Source of the DNA: Clostridiales bacterium
GTDB lineage: Bacteria; Bacillota; Clostridia; Christensenellales; Aristaeellaceae
DNA length: 64,000 nucleotides
Direction: 5' to 3'
NCBI GenBank assembly: GCA_004557125.1
Contig: SFET01000004.1
Location: 62,001 to 126,000 of the forward strand
The notes beneath the pieces are model-generated. The model ran no database searches. It saw only the letters and a list, made by a program, of their open reading frames with translations, and was not told the origin of the DNA. How positions within the stretch are numbered: the first letter of the stretch is position 1; each line of letters begins with the position of its first letter. Shown here piece after piece: positions 23,566 to 35,281 of this stretch. The translations under genes and the position numbers were made by a program.

Positions 23566-23817
23566 ATGAAATCCGTACCAGACGCGACCTCGGAGGACGT
23601 GCTGAGCGACCTGCTGCGGATGTGGGCGATGGTGCAGGGTGAGGTTCGTATCTGCGAATTTCCATGCGGCGGGATCGCGGCGCTCCTGCGGCAGCAGGGG
23701 GAGACGCAGCTGCTGCAGGGCTTCGAAGCCCTGTCCGAGGCGCTGTTCTGGCTCAATGACGCGCTGGAGCAGAGCATCTGCACGCTGCTCGGCGATGCGG
23801 CGTCGCCTCGTGCGTGA
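23566..23817 (+). CDS. Small protein of unknown function
   Basis: 83 residues (MKSVPDATSEDVLSDLL start), predicted all helical, with two cysteines ('CEFPCGG') and a possible helix-turn-helix-like middle ('IAALLRQQGETQLLQGF'), but no family I recognise. GGAAGGG lies before ATG 23566, and a consensus-like promoter with candidate operator lies upstream. It is divergent from the RHH protein gene, so the pair may be a regulated two-gene unit; a toxin role is possible but there is no supporting motif. It ends 3 nt before the convergent HAD gene. Confidence 0.5.
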   Translation: MKSVPDATSEDVLSDLLRMWAMVQGEVRICEFPCGGIAALLRQQGETQLLQGFEALSEALFWLNDALEQSICTLLGDAASPRA

Positions 23818-23820
23818 GAG

Positions 23821-24498
23821 CTACTCGGCCAGCGCGATGGCCACGCAGTCGCGGATGTCCTGCACCTCGTATTCCGCGTGCATGCCCTCGGGCAGCGCCT
23901 TGCCCTTGGGATTGAACCAGCACATGTCCACGCCGGCGTTGTTCGCTCCCAGCACGTCGCTGTGAATGCCGTCGCCGATCATCAGCGCCTCCTCCGGCTT
24001 CAGGCCGTCCAGCGCGATTTCAAAGATCCGGGGATCGGGCTTGGATGCGCCCACCTCCTGAGAGATGACCACGCCGTGCACCCATTCTCCGATGCCGGAG
24101 CAGGTCAGGCGGCGCTTCTGGATCACCGTGATGCCGTTGGTCAGCAGGATCACCTCGCGCTGGGCGGCGATGGCCCGCAGGGTCTCCAAGGCGTTGGGCA
24201 GGGGAATGGCCTGCTGGCCCAGCAGCTCGGCGAAGCGGTCGGCCACCTGCGCGGGATCGTCCGGACGGTTCTTCGTCGCCAGAAAGCGCCGGAAGCGCTC
24301 CACGTGCAGGATTTCCTGGGTCATTTCGCCCCGCTCCAGCGCACGCCAGCAGGTGCTGTTGATGGCCTCATATTCGTCGTAGATGGTGGGGGAGGCCAGG
24401 CCCAGCTCCGCCATCAGCTGGTTCACGGCGTTGCGGTTGCCGGGCTGAAAGTCGAAGAGGGTGTCGTCGATGTCCATCAGGATCCTTTTGTATCGCAT
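23821..24498 (-). CDS. HAD-family nucleotidase, YjjG type
   Basis: 225 residues, the usual YjjG size. HAD motif I is 'MDIDDTLFDF' (residues 8-17, Asp nucleophile and acid), motif II 'ILLTNG', motif III Lys in 'GASKPDPRIF' and motif IV 'MIGDGIHSDVLGANNAG'. YjjG enzymes hydrolyse noncanonical and normal pyrimidine nucleotides in the cytosol. ATG 24498 follows GAGGAGAAG; the frame extends upstream but without a ribosome site. The promoter at 24529-24557 reads TTGAAA, 17 nt, TATACT on the minus strand. Confidence 0.82.
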   Translation of the reverse strand: MRYKRILMDIDDTLFDFQPGNRNAVNQLMAELGLASPTIYDEYEAINSTCWRALERGEMTQEILHVERFRRFLATKNRPDDPAQVADRFAELLGQQAIPLPNALETLRAIAAQREVILLTNGITVIQKRRLTCSGIGEWVHGVVISQEVGASKPDPRIFEIALDGLKPEEALMIGDGIHSDVLGANNAGVDMCWFNPKGKALPEGMHAEYEVQDIRDCVAIALAE

Positions 24499-24528
24499 GC
24501 AGCTTCTCCTCATGTGGTTTCTTCCAAC

Positions 24529-24557
24529 AGTATAGCATGATTTTCCGACAGTTTCAA
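24529..24557 (-). promoter_or_regulatory. Promoter of HAD gene
   Basis: Minus-strand TTGAAA, 17 nt spacer, TATACT. Confidence 0.6.
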
Positions 24558-24694
24558 CGCCCGGGCGACGCGCGCTCGCAGAAACTTTCCGCTTTATTTG
24601 CGCGGCAAAGACTGCCAAAAATATTTCGACAGAGAAAGGGCAGAAAAACCGGCATTTTTGGGGCGAAAAAGCTGCAAATTGCGCGAAAAATGCA

Positions 24695-24723
24695 TTGATC
24701 TACCGCAGAATTTGTGGTATAGT
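24695..24723 (+). promoter_or_regulatory. Promoter of NSS transporter gene
   Basis: TTGATC (24695-24700), 17 nt spacer, TATAGT (24718-24723). Bases 24558-24694 hold no other signal I recognise. Confidence 0.6.
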
Positions 24724-24790
24724 GTAGAGGTTGCGCGCGGCAAGGGCGTCGGGCGCGGCCTGTGGAATCCATCGAGAGGGAATGAGACAA

Positions 24791-26197
24791 ATGCAGCAGG
24801 AAAAGAAACGCAATACGTTCGCGGGGAGCATTGGCTTCGTGCTTGCGGCCGCCGGCAGCGCCGTGGGTCTGGGCAACATCTGGCGCTTCCCCTATCTGGC
24901 CGCCAAGGACGGCGGCGGTATGTTTCTGCTGGTGTATCTGGTTCTGGCACTGACCTTCGGCTTTACGCTGCTGGCATCGGAGCTGGCCATCGGCCGCAAG
25001 ACCCGCCGCAGTGCGCTGCACGCCTACGGCCAGCTGAACCGCAGGTTCGGCGCGCTGGGCGTGGTGGCCTGCCTCGTGCCGTTCATCATTCTGCCCTACT
25101 ACTGCACGATCGGTGGCTGGGTGATGAAGTACTTCCTGGTGTATCTGACGGGCAAGGGGCCGCAGGCAACAAGCAACGGCTACTTTACGCAGTTCATTTC
25201 TAGCCCGGTGCAGCCCATCGTATTTGCGCTGCTGTTCGTGCTGGTGGTGGCCTTCATCATCTATCGCGGCGTGAACAAGGGCATTGAATCCTCCTCCAAG
25301 CTGATCATGCCAGCGCTGTTTGTGCTGGTGATCGCCATCGCGGTGTTCTCGCTGACGATCTCCCACACCGATTCGGACGGCACAACCCGCACCGGCATGC
25401 AGGGCCTGAAAATTCTGGTCGTGCCGGACTTCTCCGGCCTGACCCTGCGCGGCTTCTTCACGGTGCTGTTGGACGCCATGGGACAGCTGTTTTACAGCAT
25501 CAGCGTGGCCATGGGCATCATGGTGACCTACGGCTCCTACGTGCGGGACGACGCGAACCTGGGGCGGTCCATCAACCAGATTGAGATATTTGACACCCTG
25601 GTGGCCTTCCTGGCCGCAGTGATGATCATTCCGGCGGTGTACACCTTCATGGGCCGCGAGGGCATGGAGGCCTCCGGACCGAGCCTGATGTTCATTTCGC
25701 TGCCGAAGGTGTTTGAGGCCATGGGCGGCGTTGGCCACGTGATTGGCGCGCTGTTCTTCCTGATGGTGTTCTTTGCGGCGCTCACCAGCGCGGTGTCCGT
25801 AATGGAGGCCATCGTGGCCTGCCTGATGGATCAGCTCCACATCAGCCGTGCGAAAGCGACGCTCCTTGAAACTGCCATCTGCCTTGTGCTGGCGCTGCTG
25901 GTCTGTCTGGGCTACAACGCGCTCTACTTCGATCTGCTGCTGCCCAACGGCAACCATGCGCAGCTGCTTGACGTGATGGACTATGTCAGCAACAACTTCC
26001 TGATGCCCGTCGTGGCCATCGGCACCTGCATTCTGGTGGGCTGGGTGGTCAAGCCCCGCACGGTGATCGACGAGATCGAGCGCAGCAGCGGCCGCTTCGG
26101 ACGCAAGAAGCTCTACGTGGTTATGATCAAGGTGATCGCGCCGATCCTGCTGACGGTGCTGCTGCTCAAGTCGGTGGGCATTCTGACGGTGATCTGA
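24791..26197 (+). CDS. Sodium-dependent neurotransmitter:sodium symporter (NSS/LeuT) family transporter
   Basis: 468 residues with about 11 membrane helices. Helix 1 holds the signature 'GSAVGLGNIWRFPYL', whose backbone forms the sodium and substrate sites in LeuT. 'FFAALTSAVSVMEAIVA' in the second half corresponds to helix 8 with the second sodium site. It imports an amino acid with Na+. ATG 24791 follows GAGAGGGA by 10 nt. Single-gene unit; the substrate is unknown. Confidence 0.88.
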   Translation: MQQEKKRNTFAGSIGFVLAAAGSAVGLGNIWRFPYLAAKDGGGMFLLVYLVLALTFGFTLLASELAIGRKTRRSALHAYGQLNRRFGALGVVACLVPFIILPYYCTIGGWVMKYFLVYLTGKGPQATSNGYFTQFISSPVQPIVFALLFVLVVAFIIYRGVNKGIESSSKLIMPALFVLVIAIAVFSLTISHTDSDGTTRTGMQGLKILVVPDFSGLTLRGFFTVLLDAMGQLFYSISVAMGIMVTYGSYVRDDANLGRSINQIEIFDTLVAFLAAVMIIPAVYTFMGREGMEASGPSLMFISLPKVFEAMGGVGHVIGALFFLMVFFAALTSAVSVMEAIVACLMDQLHISRAKATLLETAICLVLALLVCLGYNALYFDLLLPNGNHAQLLDVMDYVSNNFLMPVVAIGTCILVGWVVKPRTVIDEIERSSGRFGRKKLYVVMIKVIAPILLTVLLLKSVGILTVI

Positions 26198-26209
26198 CGA
26201 AGATGTGCG

Positions 26210-26244
26210 TATGACGCCTGAATCGCAGGGGTTCGGGCGTCATA
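26210..26244 (+). terminator. Hairpin after NSS gene
   Basis: TATGACGCCTGAA (26210-26222) pairs with TTCGGGCGTCATA (26232-26244), one G-U pair; no U-tract follows. Confidence 0.5.
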
Positions 26245-26342
26245 TGCGGCGAGCAAATTGAATAGAATCGCCTGTGGGCGAAGCAAAACATCTTTTTCCG
26301 TTTCTGTATCAAACGGGTATTCAATATACACGGAGGTGCGGG

Positions 26343-27032
26343 ATGAAGCGGAAGAAGATTTTTTATGCGGAATTGGCCTATGTGCTGGGGATTCCTGTGC
26401 TGGCGCTGGGAACGGCGCTGATGGAGAAGGCGGATTTCGGCATGTCCATGGTGGTCGCGCCGGCGTACATCGTGCACCGGAGGCTTGTGAAGGTTCTGCC
26501 CTGGTTCTCCTTCGGCGTGGCCGAGTTTGTGCTGCAGGCGGCGCTGCTGATCGTCCTGTCCATGCTGATGGGCCGGTTCAAGCGGAGCTATCTGTTCTCC
26601 TTTGTCACGGCGGTGCTGTACGGCCTGGCACTGGATGGTTCAATTTGCGCGGCGGCCTGGATCCCGGCGAATGGAATTGCGCTGCGACTGGTCTGCTACG
26701 CCTGCGGCATGATCCTCTGCGCGTCGGGCGTGGCGCTGCTGTTCCATAGCTACATCCCACCGGAGGCCTACGAGCTGGTCGTAAAGGAACTCGCGGACAG
26801 GCGGAAGTGGGACGTGGGCCGGGTCAAGACGGTCTACGACTGCATGAGCTGCCTCGCGGGCATCGCGCTGTCGTTTGCCTTCTTCGGCTGGGGACGGTTC
26901 GAGGGCGTGAAGGCGGGCACGATCCTCTGCGCGCTGGTGAACGGAGCGCTGATCGGATGGATGAACAGGCGGCTGAGCGCTGCTTTCGACTTCCGCGACG
27001 GCCTGAAGCTGCGGAGCCTGTTCGAGCGCTGA
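26343..27032 (+). CDS. DUF6198/YczE-like membrane protein
   Basis: 229 residues with about five to six membrane helices ('ELAYVLGIPVLALGTALMEKADFGMSMVVAPAY' is typical of this YitT/YczE-like group, with a helix followed by a Gly-Met-Ser motif). A hydrophilic insert near residues 150-170 ('ELADRRKWDVGRVKTVYD') is also seen in family members. Function is unknown; some relatives have been proposed as transporters. ATG 26343 follows CGGAGGTG; longer in-frame starts lack a ribosome site. Confidence 0.65.
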   Translation: MKRKKIFYAELAYVLGIPVLALGTALMEKADFGMSMVVAPAYIVHRRLVKVLPWFSFGVAEFVLQAALLIVLSMLMGRFKRSYLFSFVTAVLYGLALDGSICAAAWIPANGIALRLVCYACGMILCASGVALLFHSYIPPEAYELVVKELADRRKWDVGRVKTVYDCMSCLAGIALSFAFFGWGRFEGVKAGTILCALVNGALIGWMNRRLSAAFDFRDGLKLRSLFER

Positions 27033-27054
27033 AGGTTCAAACGCATAAAGAAAG

Positions 27055-27092
27055 GAGCCGCTGCACGAAATGTGCGGCGGCTCCCGTTTGTT
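27055..27092 (+). terminator. Terminator between membrane protein and oppA
   Basis: GAGCCGCTGCAC (27055-27066) pairs with GTGCGGCGGCTC (27072-27083), one G-U pair, followed by CCGTTTGTTTT. Convergent genes share it. Confidence 0.75.
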
Positions 27093-27115
27093 TTACAGGT
27101 TTCTGGGTTCGGTAA

Positions 27116-28708
<1,593 letters not shown>

Positions 28709-28757
28709 GGAAATACGCCTCCTGAAAAGATTTTGGTCACGAACAGACCATGGAACC

Positions 28758-28786
28758 ATCTTAACAGAAGCTGAAATGCAAGTCAA
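28758..28786 (-). promoter_or_regulatory. Promoter of oppA
   Basis: Minus-strand TTGACT, 17 nt spacer, TAAGAT. Confidence 0.65.
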
Positions 28787-28878
28787 GTTTTCGCTGCAAA
28801 AAATCCTCTTAAATTAACCGGATTTCGGGAAAATGCAGGAAATTGGTCCGTCTTAATGCAAATTTAGTGTTGAAATGT

Positions 28879-28907
28879 TTGCATTTTTCCGCGTTATCGT
28901 ATACAAT
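28879..28907 (+). promoter_or_regulatory. Candidate promoter of oppBCDF operon
   Basis: TTGCAT (28879-28884), 17 nt spacer, TACAAT (28902-28907). A second TATAAT-like box lies at 28915-28920. Confidence 0.5.
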
Positions 28908-28966
28908 AGGAATATTATAATATGTGACCGAAAAATTTTTTCGGCTGCGGATCGGAGCGTGAAGCC

Positions 28967-29896
28967 ATGATAAAGTACATTCTGAAGCGCCTGCTTGCGG
29001 GCGTGCTCACCATCGTGGTGCTGATCACAGTCGCATTCTTTCTGATGCATGCGATGCCGGGCAGCCCCTTCAGCCAGGAGGAGCAGAAGAAGCTGACCGA
29101 GGAAGGCCTGGCACGGCTGAACGCGAAGTACGGCCTGGACAAGCCCGTCTGGGAGCAGTACATCACCTACTGGAAGGGGCTTCTGAAGTTTGACTTCGGC
29201 ACCTCCTTCAAGAAGCCGGACACCACCGCCAACGAGATCATCTTCAGCCACTTCCCGACCTCGGCGAAGGTGGGCGGTGTGGCGATTCTGGTGTCGCTGC
29301 TGATCGGCATCCCCTTGGGCATGGCCGCGGCGCTGCACCGGGGCAAGGGCATCGACTGGTTCTGCATGGTGTTCGCCACCATCGGCATATCGGCGCCGGT
29401 GTTCGTCATATCGGTGCTGCTGATGTACCTGTTCTGCAGCGCGATTCCCATACTGCCGAACTTCGGTCTGAACAGCTGGAAGAACTACATTCTTCCGGTG
29501 GCCTGCCTGTCGTTCAGCCCCATCGCCTACATCGCGCGCCAGACCCGCTCCTCCATGCTGGACGCCATGGGTCAGGATTACATCCGCACCGCCCGGGCCA
29601 AGGGCGTATCGGAGTTCATGGTCGTGGCCAAGCACGCGCTGAAGAACGCGCTCACGCCGGTCATCACCTACCTGGGCACGCTGATTGCCAGCCTGCTGAC
29701 CGGTTCCTTCGTGGTGGAGCGCCTGTTCTCCATCTCCGGCATCGGCCGCTACTTCGTCCAGTCCATCTCCGACCGCGACTACACGATGATCATGGGCATC
29801 ACGATCTTCTTCGGCATCTTCGTCGTCATCTGCAACCTGATCGCCGACATCATGCTGGCCATCATCGATCCGCGCGTCAAGCTCACCAATCAGTAA
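28967..29896 (+). CDS. oppB: Peptide ABC transporter permease, OppB type
   Basis: 309 residues, six membrane helices. 'MIKYILKRLLAGVLTIVVLI' and 'LNAKYGLDKPVWEQYITYW' are the standard OppB/DppB N-terminus; the EAA-like loop is 'YIRTARAKGVSEFMVVAKHALKNAL'-like in layout (29580-29650), which contacts the ATPase. It forms the channel with OppC. The ribosome site is weak (GGAGCGTGAAGCC). Confidence 0.9.
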   Translation: MIKYILKRLLAGVLTIVVLITVAFFLMHAMPGSPFSQEEQKKLTEEGLARLNAKYGLDKPVWEQYITYWKGLLKFDFGTSFKKPDTTANEIIFSHFPTSAKVGGVAILVSLLIGIPLGMAAALHRGKGIDWFCMVFATIGISAPVFVISVLLMYLFCSAIPILPNFGLNSWKNYILPVACLSFSPIAYIARQTRSSMLDAMGQDYIRTARAKGVSEFMVVAKHALKNALTPVITYLGTLIASLLTGSFVVERLFSISGIGRYFVQSISDRDYTMIMGITIFFGIFVVICNLIADIMLAIIDPRVKLTNQ

Positions 29897-29909
29897 GGAG
29901 GACCGTCAC

Positions 29910-30899
29910 ATGGGAAAAGCAAGTAAGAAATTCGCGCCCATCCCCGCGGACGCGCTCTCCAATTCCATCTCCCCGGAGGATTACGCCGCGCTGGACGCGG
30001 ACATGTTCGACATGAACGCCGCCGCCGAGGACAGCTCCGAAAAGATCGTCCGCGAAAGCACGACCTACTGGCACGACGTCTGGAAGCGCTTCCGCCGGGA
30101 TCCGCTGGCAATCTTTGGCCTGTGCGTGATTCTGGTGATGGCGATCGCCTGCATCTTCGTGCCGATGTTCTCCAAGTACACCTACTCCGGCATGGACCTG
30201 ACCAACATGAACGCCGGCCCGAGCCTTGCGCACCTGTGCGGCACGGATCAGATGGGCCGCGACCTGTTCATCCGCATCATGTACGGCGCGCGCATCTCGC
30301 TGTCCATCGGCGTGGTTGCCGCGGCCATCAACTTCGTGATCGGCGTGGTCTACGGCGGCGTCGCAGGCTACATCGGCGGCAAGGTGGACATGGTGATGAT
30401 GCGCATCGTGGACATCCTGATCGCGCTCCCCAGCATGCTCTACACGGTGCTGATCATGCTGGTGCTGGGCTCCAGCGTGGGCACGGTCATCCTGGCGCTG
30501 TGCTTCACCTCCTGGATCGGCACGGCCCGCATCGTGCGCAGCGAGGTCATGCGCCTGAAGCACTCGGAGTACGTGCTGGCGGCGCGGCTGTCCGGCGCAA
30601 AGTTCTGGAACCTGCTGGTCTCCCACCTGATCCCCAACGCCATGGGCCCGATCATCGTCTCCACCGCGTTCCTGATTCCCAGCGCGATCTTCTCCGAGGC
30701 CTTCCTGTCCTTCCTGGGCATCGGCATTCAGGCCCCGATGGCGAGCTGGGGTACGCTGGCAAACGACGCCCAGAGCACCCTGCTGACCTATCCCCACCAG
30801 ATGATTTTCCCAGTGCTTGCGATTTGCATCACCATGTTCTCGTTCAATTTTATCGGTGACGGCCTGCGCGACGCGCTCGATCCGAAGCTGAAGAAGTGA
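29910..30899 (+). CDS. oppC: Peptide ABC transporter permease, OppC type
   Basis: 329 residues. The first 65 residues are a long, polar cytosolic extension, followed by 'YWHDVWKRFRRDPLAIFG', the usual OppC entry into helix 1. The transport domain has 'GTDQMGRDLFIRIMYGARISL' and 'AARLSGAKFWNLLVSHLIPN' (ATPase coupling loop). Starts 13 nt after oppB with AAGGAGG. Confidence 0.9.
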   Translation: MGKASKKFAPIPADALSNSISPEDYAALDADMFDMNAAAEDSSEKIVRESTTYWHDVWKRFRRDPLAIFGLCVILVMAIACIFVPMFSKYTYSGMDLTNMNAGPSLAHLCGTDQMGRDLFIRIMYGARISLSIGVVAAAINFVIGVVYGGVAGYIGGKVDMVMMRIVDILIALPSMLYTVLIMLVLGSSVGTVILALCFTSWIGTARIVRSEVMRLKHSEYVLAARLSGAKFWNLLVSHLIPNAMGPIIVSTAFLIPSAIFSEAFLSFLGIGIQAPMASWGTLANDAQSTLLTYPHQMIFPVLAICITMFSFNFIGDGLRDALDPKLKK

Positions 30900-30910
30900 G
30901 GAGGCGCAGC

Positions 30911-31906
<996 letters not shown>

Positions 31907-31908
31907 CC

Positions 31909-32880
31909 ATGCAGAAGCAGGAAGCCATGCTTTCCGTCCGCAATCTGAAAATGTATTTTCCGGTGGGCGGTTCCCTCTTTGAGAAGAAGAAGCTGCTCAA
32001 GGCCGTGGATGACGTCAGCTTCGACCTCTATCCGGGCGAGACCTTCGGCCTGGTAGGCGAATCCGGCTGCGGCAAGACCACCGTCGGCCGCACCATCGTG
32101 CGCCTGTACCAGCCCACCGCAGGTCAGATCATCCTGAACGGCAAGGACATCGCGCCCCTCACCGAAAAGGAGGTGCTGCCCTACCGCAACCGCATGCAGA
32201 TGATCTTCCAGGACCCCTACGCGTCGCTGAACCCCCGCATGACCGTGGCCAGCATCGTCGGCGAGCCGCTGCGTTATCAGGGCATGAGCGCCAGGGAGAT
32301 CGACGCGCGCGTGCGGGAGCTGGTGGAGTGCGTGGGCCTGAAGGAGGATCACCTGAGCCGCTATCCACACGAGTTCTCCGGCGGTCAGCGACAGCGCATC
32401 GGCATCGCCCGCGCCCTGGCCAGCAAGCCGGACTTTATCGTCTGCGACGAACCGATCTCCGCGCTGGACGTGTCCATTCAGGCGCAGATCATCAACATGC
32501 TGGAGGAGCTTCAGGCGCGCTTTGGCATGACCTACCTGTTCGTCTCCCACGATTTGTCCATGGTGCGCCACATCTCCAAGCGCGTGGCGGTGATGTACCT
32601 GGGCCACATTGTGGAGATGGCGCCGGTCAACGAGCTCTACGCCAACATGCTGCACCCCTACACCAAGGCGCTGATGTCCGCGGTGCCCATCGCTGACCCC
32701 GATGCGGCGGAGAAATCCAAGCGCATCGTGCTCCAGGGCGACGTGCCCCAGCCCATCAATCCGCCCAGCGGCTGCCCCTTCCGCACCCGCTGCCCCTATG
32801 CGGACAAGGGCTGCGCCGAGCAGATTCCGGAGCTCAAGGACATGGGCGGCGGCCACATGGTCGCCTGCCACAAAGTATGA
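31909..32880 (+). CDS. oppF: Peptide ABC transporter ATPase, OppF type
   Basis: 323 residues. Walker A 'GESGCGKTT', signature 'FSGGQRQRI', Walker B '[12 protein letters not shown]', then the C-terminal '[11 protein letters not shown]' cysteine motif. GAAAGGGGG lies 8 nt before ATG 31909, 2 nt after oppD. OppD and OppF form the heterodimeric motor for OppB/OppC. Confidence 0.92.
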   Translation: MQKQEAMLSVRNLKMYFPVGGSLFEKKKLLKAVDDVSFDLYPGETFGLVGESGCGKTTVGRTIVRLYQPTAGQIILNGKDIAPLTEKEVLPYRNRMQMIFQDPYASLNPRMTVASIVGEPLRYQGMSAREIDARVRELVECVGLKEDHLSRYPHEFSGGQRQRIGIARALASKPDFIVCDEPISALDVSIQAQIINMLEELQARFGMTYLFVSHDLSMVRHISKRVAVMYLGHIVEMAPVNELYANMLHPYTKALMSAVPIADPDAAEKSKRIVLQGDVPQPINPPSGCPFRTRCPYADKGCAEQIPELKDMGGGHMVACHKV

Positions 32881-32900
32881 TGATTCGGAGATAGGTGAAA

Positions 32901-34031
32901 ATGACGTACGAAGATGCGATCTCCCGCTGCTGGCTGGAGGTGGACCTGGACGCGATCCGGGAAAACTACCGCGCGGCCTGTGCGATGGTGGGGGATGGCG
33001 CACAGATCATTCCGGTGCTAAAGGCCAACGCCTACGGCATGAACGCCGTGGAGGTGGCCGGGGCGCTGAAAACCGAGGGCGCAAGGCTGTTCGCCGTGGC
33101 CAGCTCGGACGAGGCGGAGCAGCTGCTCCGGGAAGTTCCTGATATCGAGGTGCTGGTCATGGGCATGGTGGGCGAGGGCGCGCTGCGCCGCTTGATCGCT
33201 AAAAACATGCCCGTCACCCTGTTTTCCGAGGCGCAGGGCGAGAAGATCGCGCGGATTGCCGGTGAACTGGGCGTTCCTGCGCGGGTGCATGTGAAGGTGG
33301 ACACCGGCCTGCACCGCCTGGGCCTGGAGCCGGAGCACGCGGCGGAATATGTGGAAGGGCTCTGTGCGGGCGGAAATGTGCGCGTGTGCGGACTGTTCAC
33401 CCATCTCGCCATTCACACTGCGGAGATGGATCGCATACAGGTGGAGAAGCTGACTGCGGTGCGGGACGCACTGGCAAAGGCGGGCATCGAGGTTCCGCTG
33501 ACCCATGCGGTGGACAGCATCGGACTGGTGCGCTATCCCGACTCCCATCTGGACGGCGCACGGGTGGGCGCGTGGCTCTACGGCGTCACACCCCGGCACG
33601 CTCCGAAGCCGAGCCGCTGCGTGGGCTGTTTCAAGGCGCGCATCGCCCAGCTGCGTCGCGTCGCAAAGGGTGAGCTGATCGGCTATGACGACGATTCTCC
33701 GCTTCAGCGCGACAGCCTCATCGCCACCATCAGCGCCGGCTACATCGACGGCACGCCCCGCGTGGGCGAGGGCTGGCAGGTGGAGATCCGTGGGCAGCGC
33801 GCCGACGTGATCGGCATCGCCTGCATGGATCAGCTGATGGCGGATGTGACGGACATTCCGAACGTGGCTGAGGGTGACGAGGTGATCTTCGTCGGCGGCA
33901 GCATCGACGTGGAGGAATACTCGAAAATGGGCCGGTTCAATCACAACGAGGCATGGGCGCGCATCGGGCGCCGGGTGCCCCGCATCTTCTATGAAAGTGG
34001 AGCGGTCGTGCGCGTGCGCACGGAGCTGTGA
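32901..34031 (+). CDS. alr: Alanine racemase
   Basis: 376 residues. PLP-binding lysine is Lys41 in 'PVLKANAYG'; the second catalytic base lies in 'SAGYIDG' (about residue 280, canonical GYADG), and 'IACMDQLMADV' matches the region near Met312 of known enzymes. It interconverts L- and D-alanine (possibly another small amino acid) in the cytosol. GGAGATAGGTG precedes ATG 32901. Lying in the peptide-importer operon just after oppF, it may serve catabolism or recycling of D-Ala peptides besides cell-wall supply. Confidence 0.88.
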   Translation: MTYEDAISRCWLEVDLDAIRENYRAACAMVGDGAQIIPVLKANAYGMNAVEVAGALKTEGARLFAVASSDEAEQLLREVPDIEVLVMGMVGEGALRRLIAKNMPVTLFSEAQGEKIARIAGELGVPARVHVKVDTGLHRLGLEPEHAAEYVEGLCAGGNVRVCGLFTHLAIHTAEMDRIQVEKLTAVRDALAKAGIEVPLTHAVDSIGLVRYPDSHLDGARVGAWLYGVTPRHAPKPSRCVGCFKARIAQLRRVAKGELIGYDDDSPLQRDSLIATISAGYIDGTPRVGEGWQVEIRGQRADVIGIACMDQLMADVTDIPNVAEGDEVIFVGGSIDVEEYSKMGRFNHNEAWARIGRRVPRIFYESGAVVRVRTEL

Positions 34032-34043
34032 GGGAAAAGTAAA

Positions 34044-35228
34044 ATGAATCGTGAAGAGCTGCAGAAGCTGGCGGCGGAAATCTACCCCTGGACGGTGGAG
34101 AGGCGCCGCGCGTTGCATCGCATTCCTGAGAAGGGCTTCTGCGAATTCAAGACGCAGCAGCTGATCTGCGAGACGCTGGAGGAGCTGAAGATCCCCTATA
34201 ACATTGAAAAGACCTGGGTCGTGGGCCTGATCGAGGGCGCGTTGCCCGGACGTACCATTGCCTTGCGCGCCGATATCGACGCGCTGCCGGTGACGGAGCC
34301 CACGGGCTGTCCCTTCCGATCGGAGCACGACGGCTGGATGCACGCCTGCGGACACGATGTGCACACGGCGATCCAGCTGGGCGTGGCGAAGCTGTTTGCC
34401 GGCATGCGGGAGCGGCTGCACGGCAACGTGAAGCTGCTGTTCCAGCCCGCCGAGGAGACCATCGGCGGCGCGCTGCCGATGGTGAAGGCCGGCGTTCTGG
34501 AGAATCCCCATGTGGACGCCTGCTACGGCCTGCATCTGCAGCCGTACCTTCCGCTGGGCACGGTGGAGACCCGCCACGGCGCGCTCAATGCCGCCTGTGA
34601 CGAATTGGAACTGGATGTGTGGGGCAAGGGCGGCCATGCGGCCTACCCGGAGAGCAGCGTGGACGCCATCGTCTGTGCGGCGCAGATCATTTCGACGCTG
34701 CAGACGCTGGTCTCCCGCAACGTATCGCCCCTCAACAGCGTGGTGCTGACCTTCGGCACCATCGAGGGCGGCAAGGCGAACAACGTGATCTGCAATCACG
34801 TGCACATGCGGGGCACGCTGCGCACGGTGGATCCCAAGCTGCGCACCTTCGCGCACCGGCGCATCCGGGAGATCGCCCAGAGCGTCGCCATGGCCTTCGG
34901 GGCCACGGCGGAGGTGAAGGTGATCGACGGTTACAGCGTGCTGGTGAACCATGAGCGCGAAACGGATCTGGTGCTGGATGTGGCCAAGGAGCTCTTCGGA
35001 CGCAGCCACGTCAAGCTCAAGGCGGAGCCCAGCATGGGCGGCGAGGATTTCTCCTTCTTCGTGGAGGAGGTGCCCGGCGCGTTCTATCACATCGGCTGCA
35101 CACCCCTCGATCACATTCCGGCGCCTGCGCTGCACAGCCAGCACTTCTGTGCGGATGAGCGTTGCATCCTTCAGGGCCTGATGATGCAGGCGGGCATCGT
35201 GCTTGTCGAGACCGGAACAGAGCTATAA
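34044..35228 (+). CDS. M20 family N-acyl-amino acid amidohydrolase
   Basis: 394 residues, M20D (amidohydrolase) subfamily. Metal-binding 'HACGHDVH' (Cys102, His104, His107), 'FQPAEE' (Glu-Glu) and 'GLHLQPYLPLG' are intact. 'GGEDFSFF' near the C-terminus supplies the last metal region. It hydrolyses N-acetyl or other N-acyl amino acids, or aminobenzoyl and short peptide amides, in the cytosol. Thirteen nt after alr; the operon oppBCDF-alr-amidohydrolase suggests uptake and breakdown of modified peptides. Confidence 0.85.
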   Translation: MNREELQKLAAEIYPWTVERRRALHRIPEKGFCEFKTQQLICETLEELKIPYNIEKTWVVGLIEGALPGRTIALRADIDALPVTEPTGCPFRSEHDGWMHACGHDVHTAIQLGVAKLFAGMRERLHGNVKLLFQPAEETIGGALPMVKAGVLENPHVDACYGLHLQPYLPLGTVETRHGALNAACDELELDVWGKGGHAAYPESSVDAIVCAAQIISTLQTLVSRNVSPLNSVVLTFGTIEGGKANNVICNHVHMRGTLRTVDPKLRTFAHRRIREIAQSVAMAFGATAEVKVIDGYSVLVNHERETDLVLDVAKELFGRSHVKLKAEPSMGGEDFSFFVEEVPGAFYHIGCTPLDHIPAPALHSQHFCADERCILQGLMMQAGIVLVETGTEL

Positions 35229-35235
35229 ACAAAAG

Positions 35236-35271
35236 AAACGGACGCATCGCAGATCAGCGGTGCGTCCGTTT
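35236..35271. terminator. Bidirectional terminator at end of opp operon
   Basis: AAACGGACGCATCGC (35236-35250) pairs with GCGGTGCGTCCGTTT (35257-35271), one G-U pair; A-run and T-run on the two sides. Confidence 0.85.
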
Positions 35272-35281
35272 GTATATGCGT

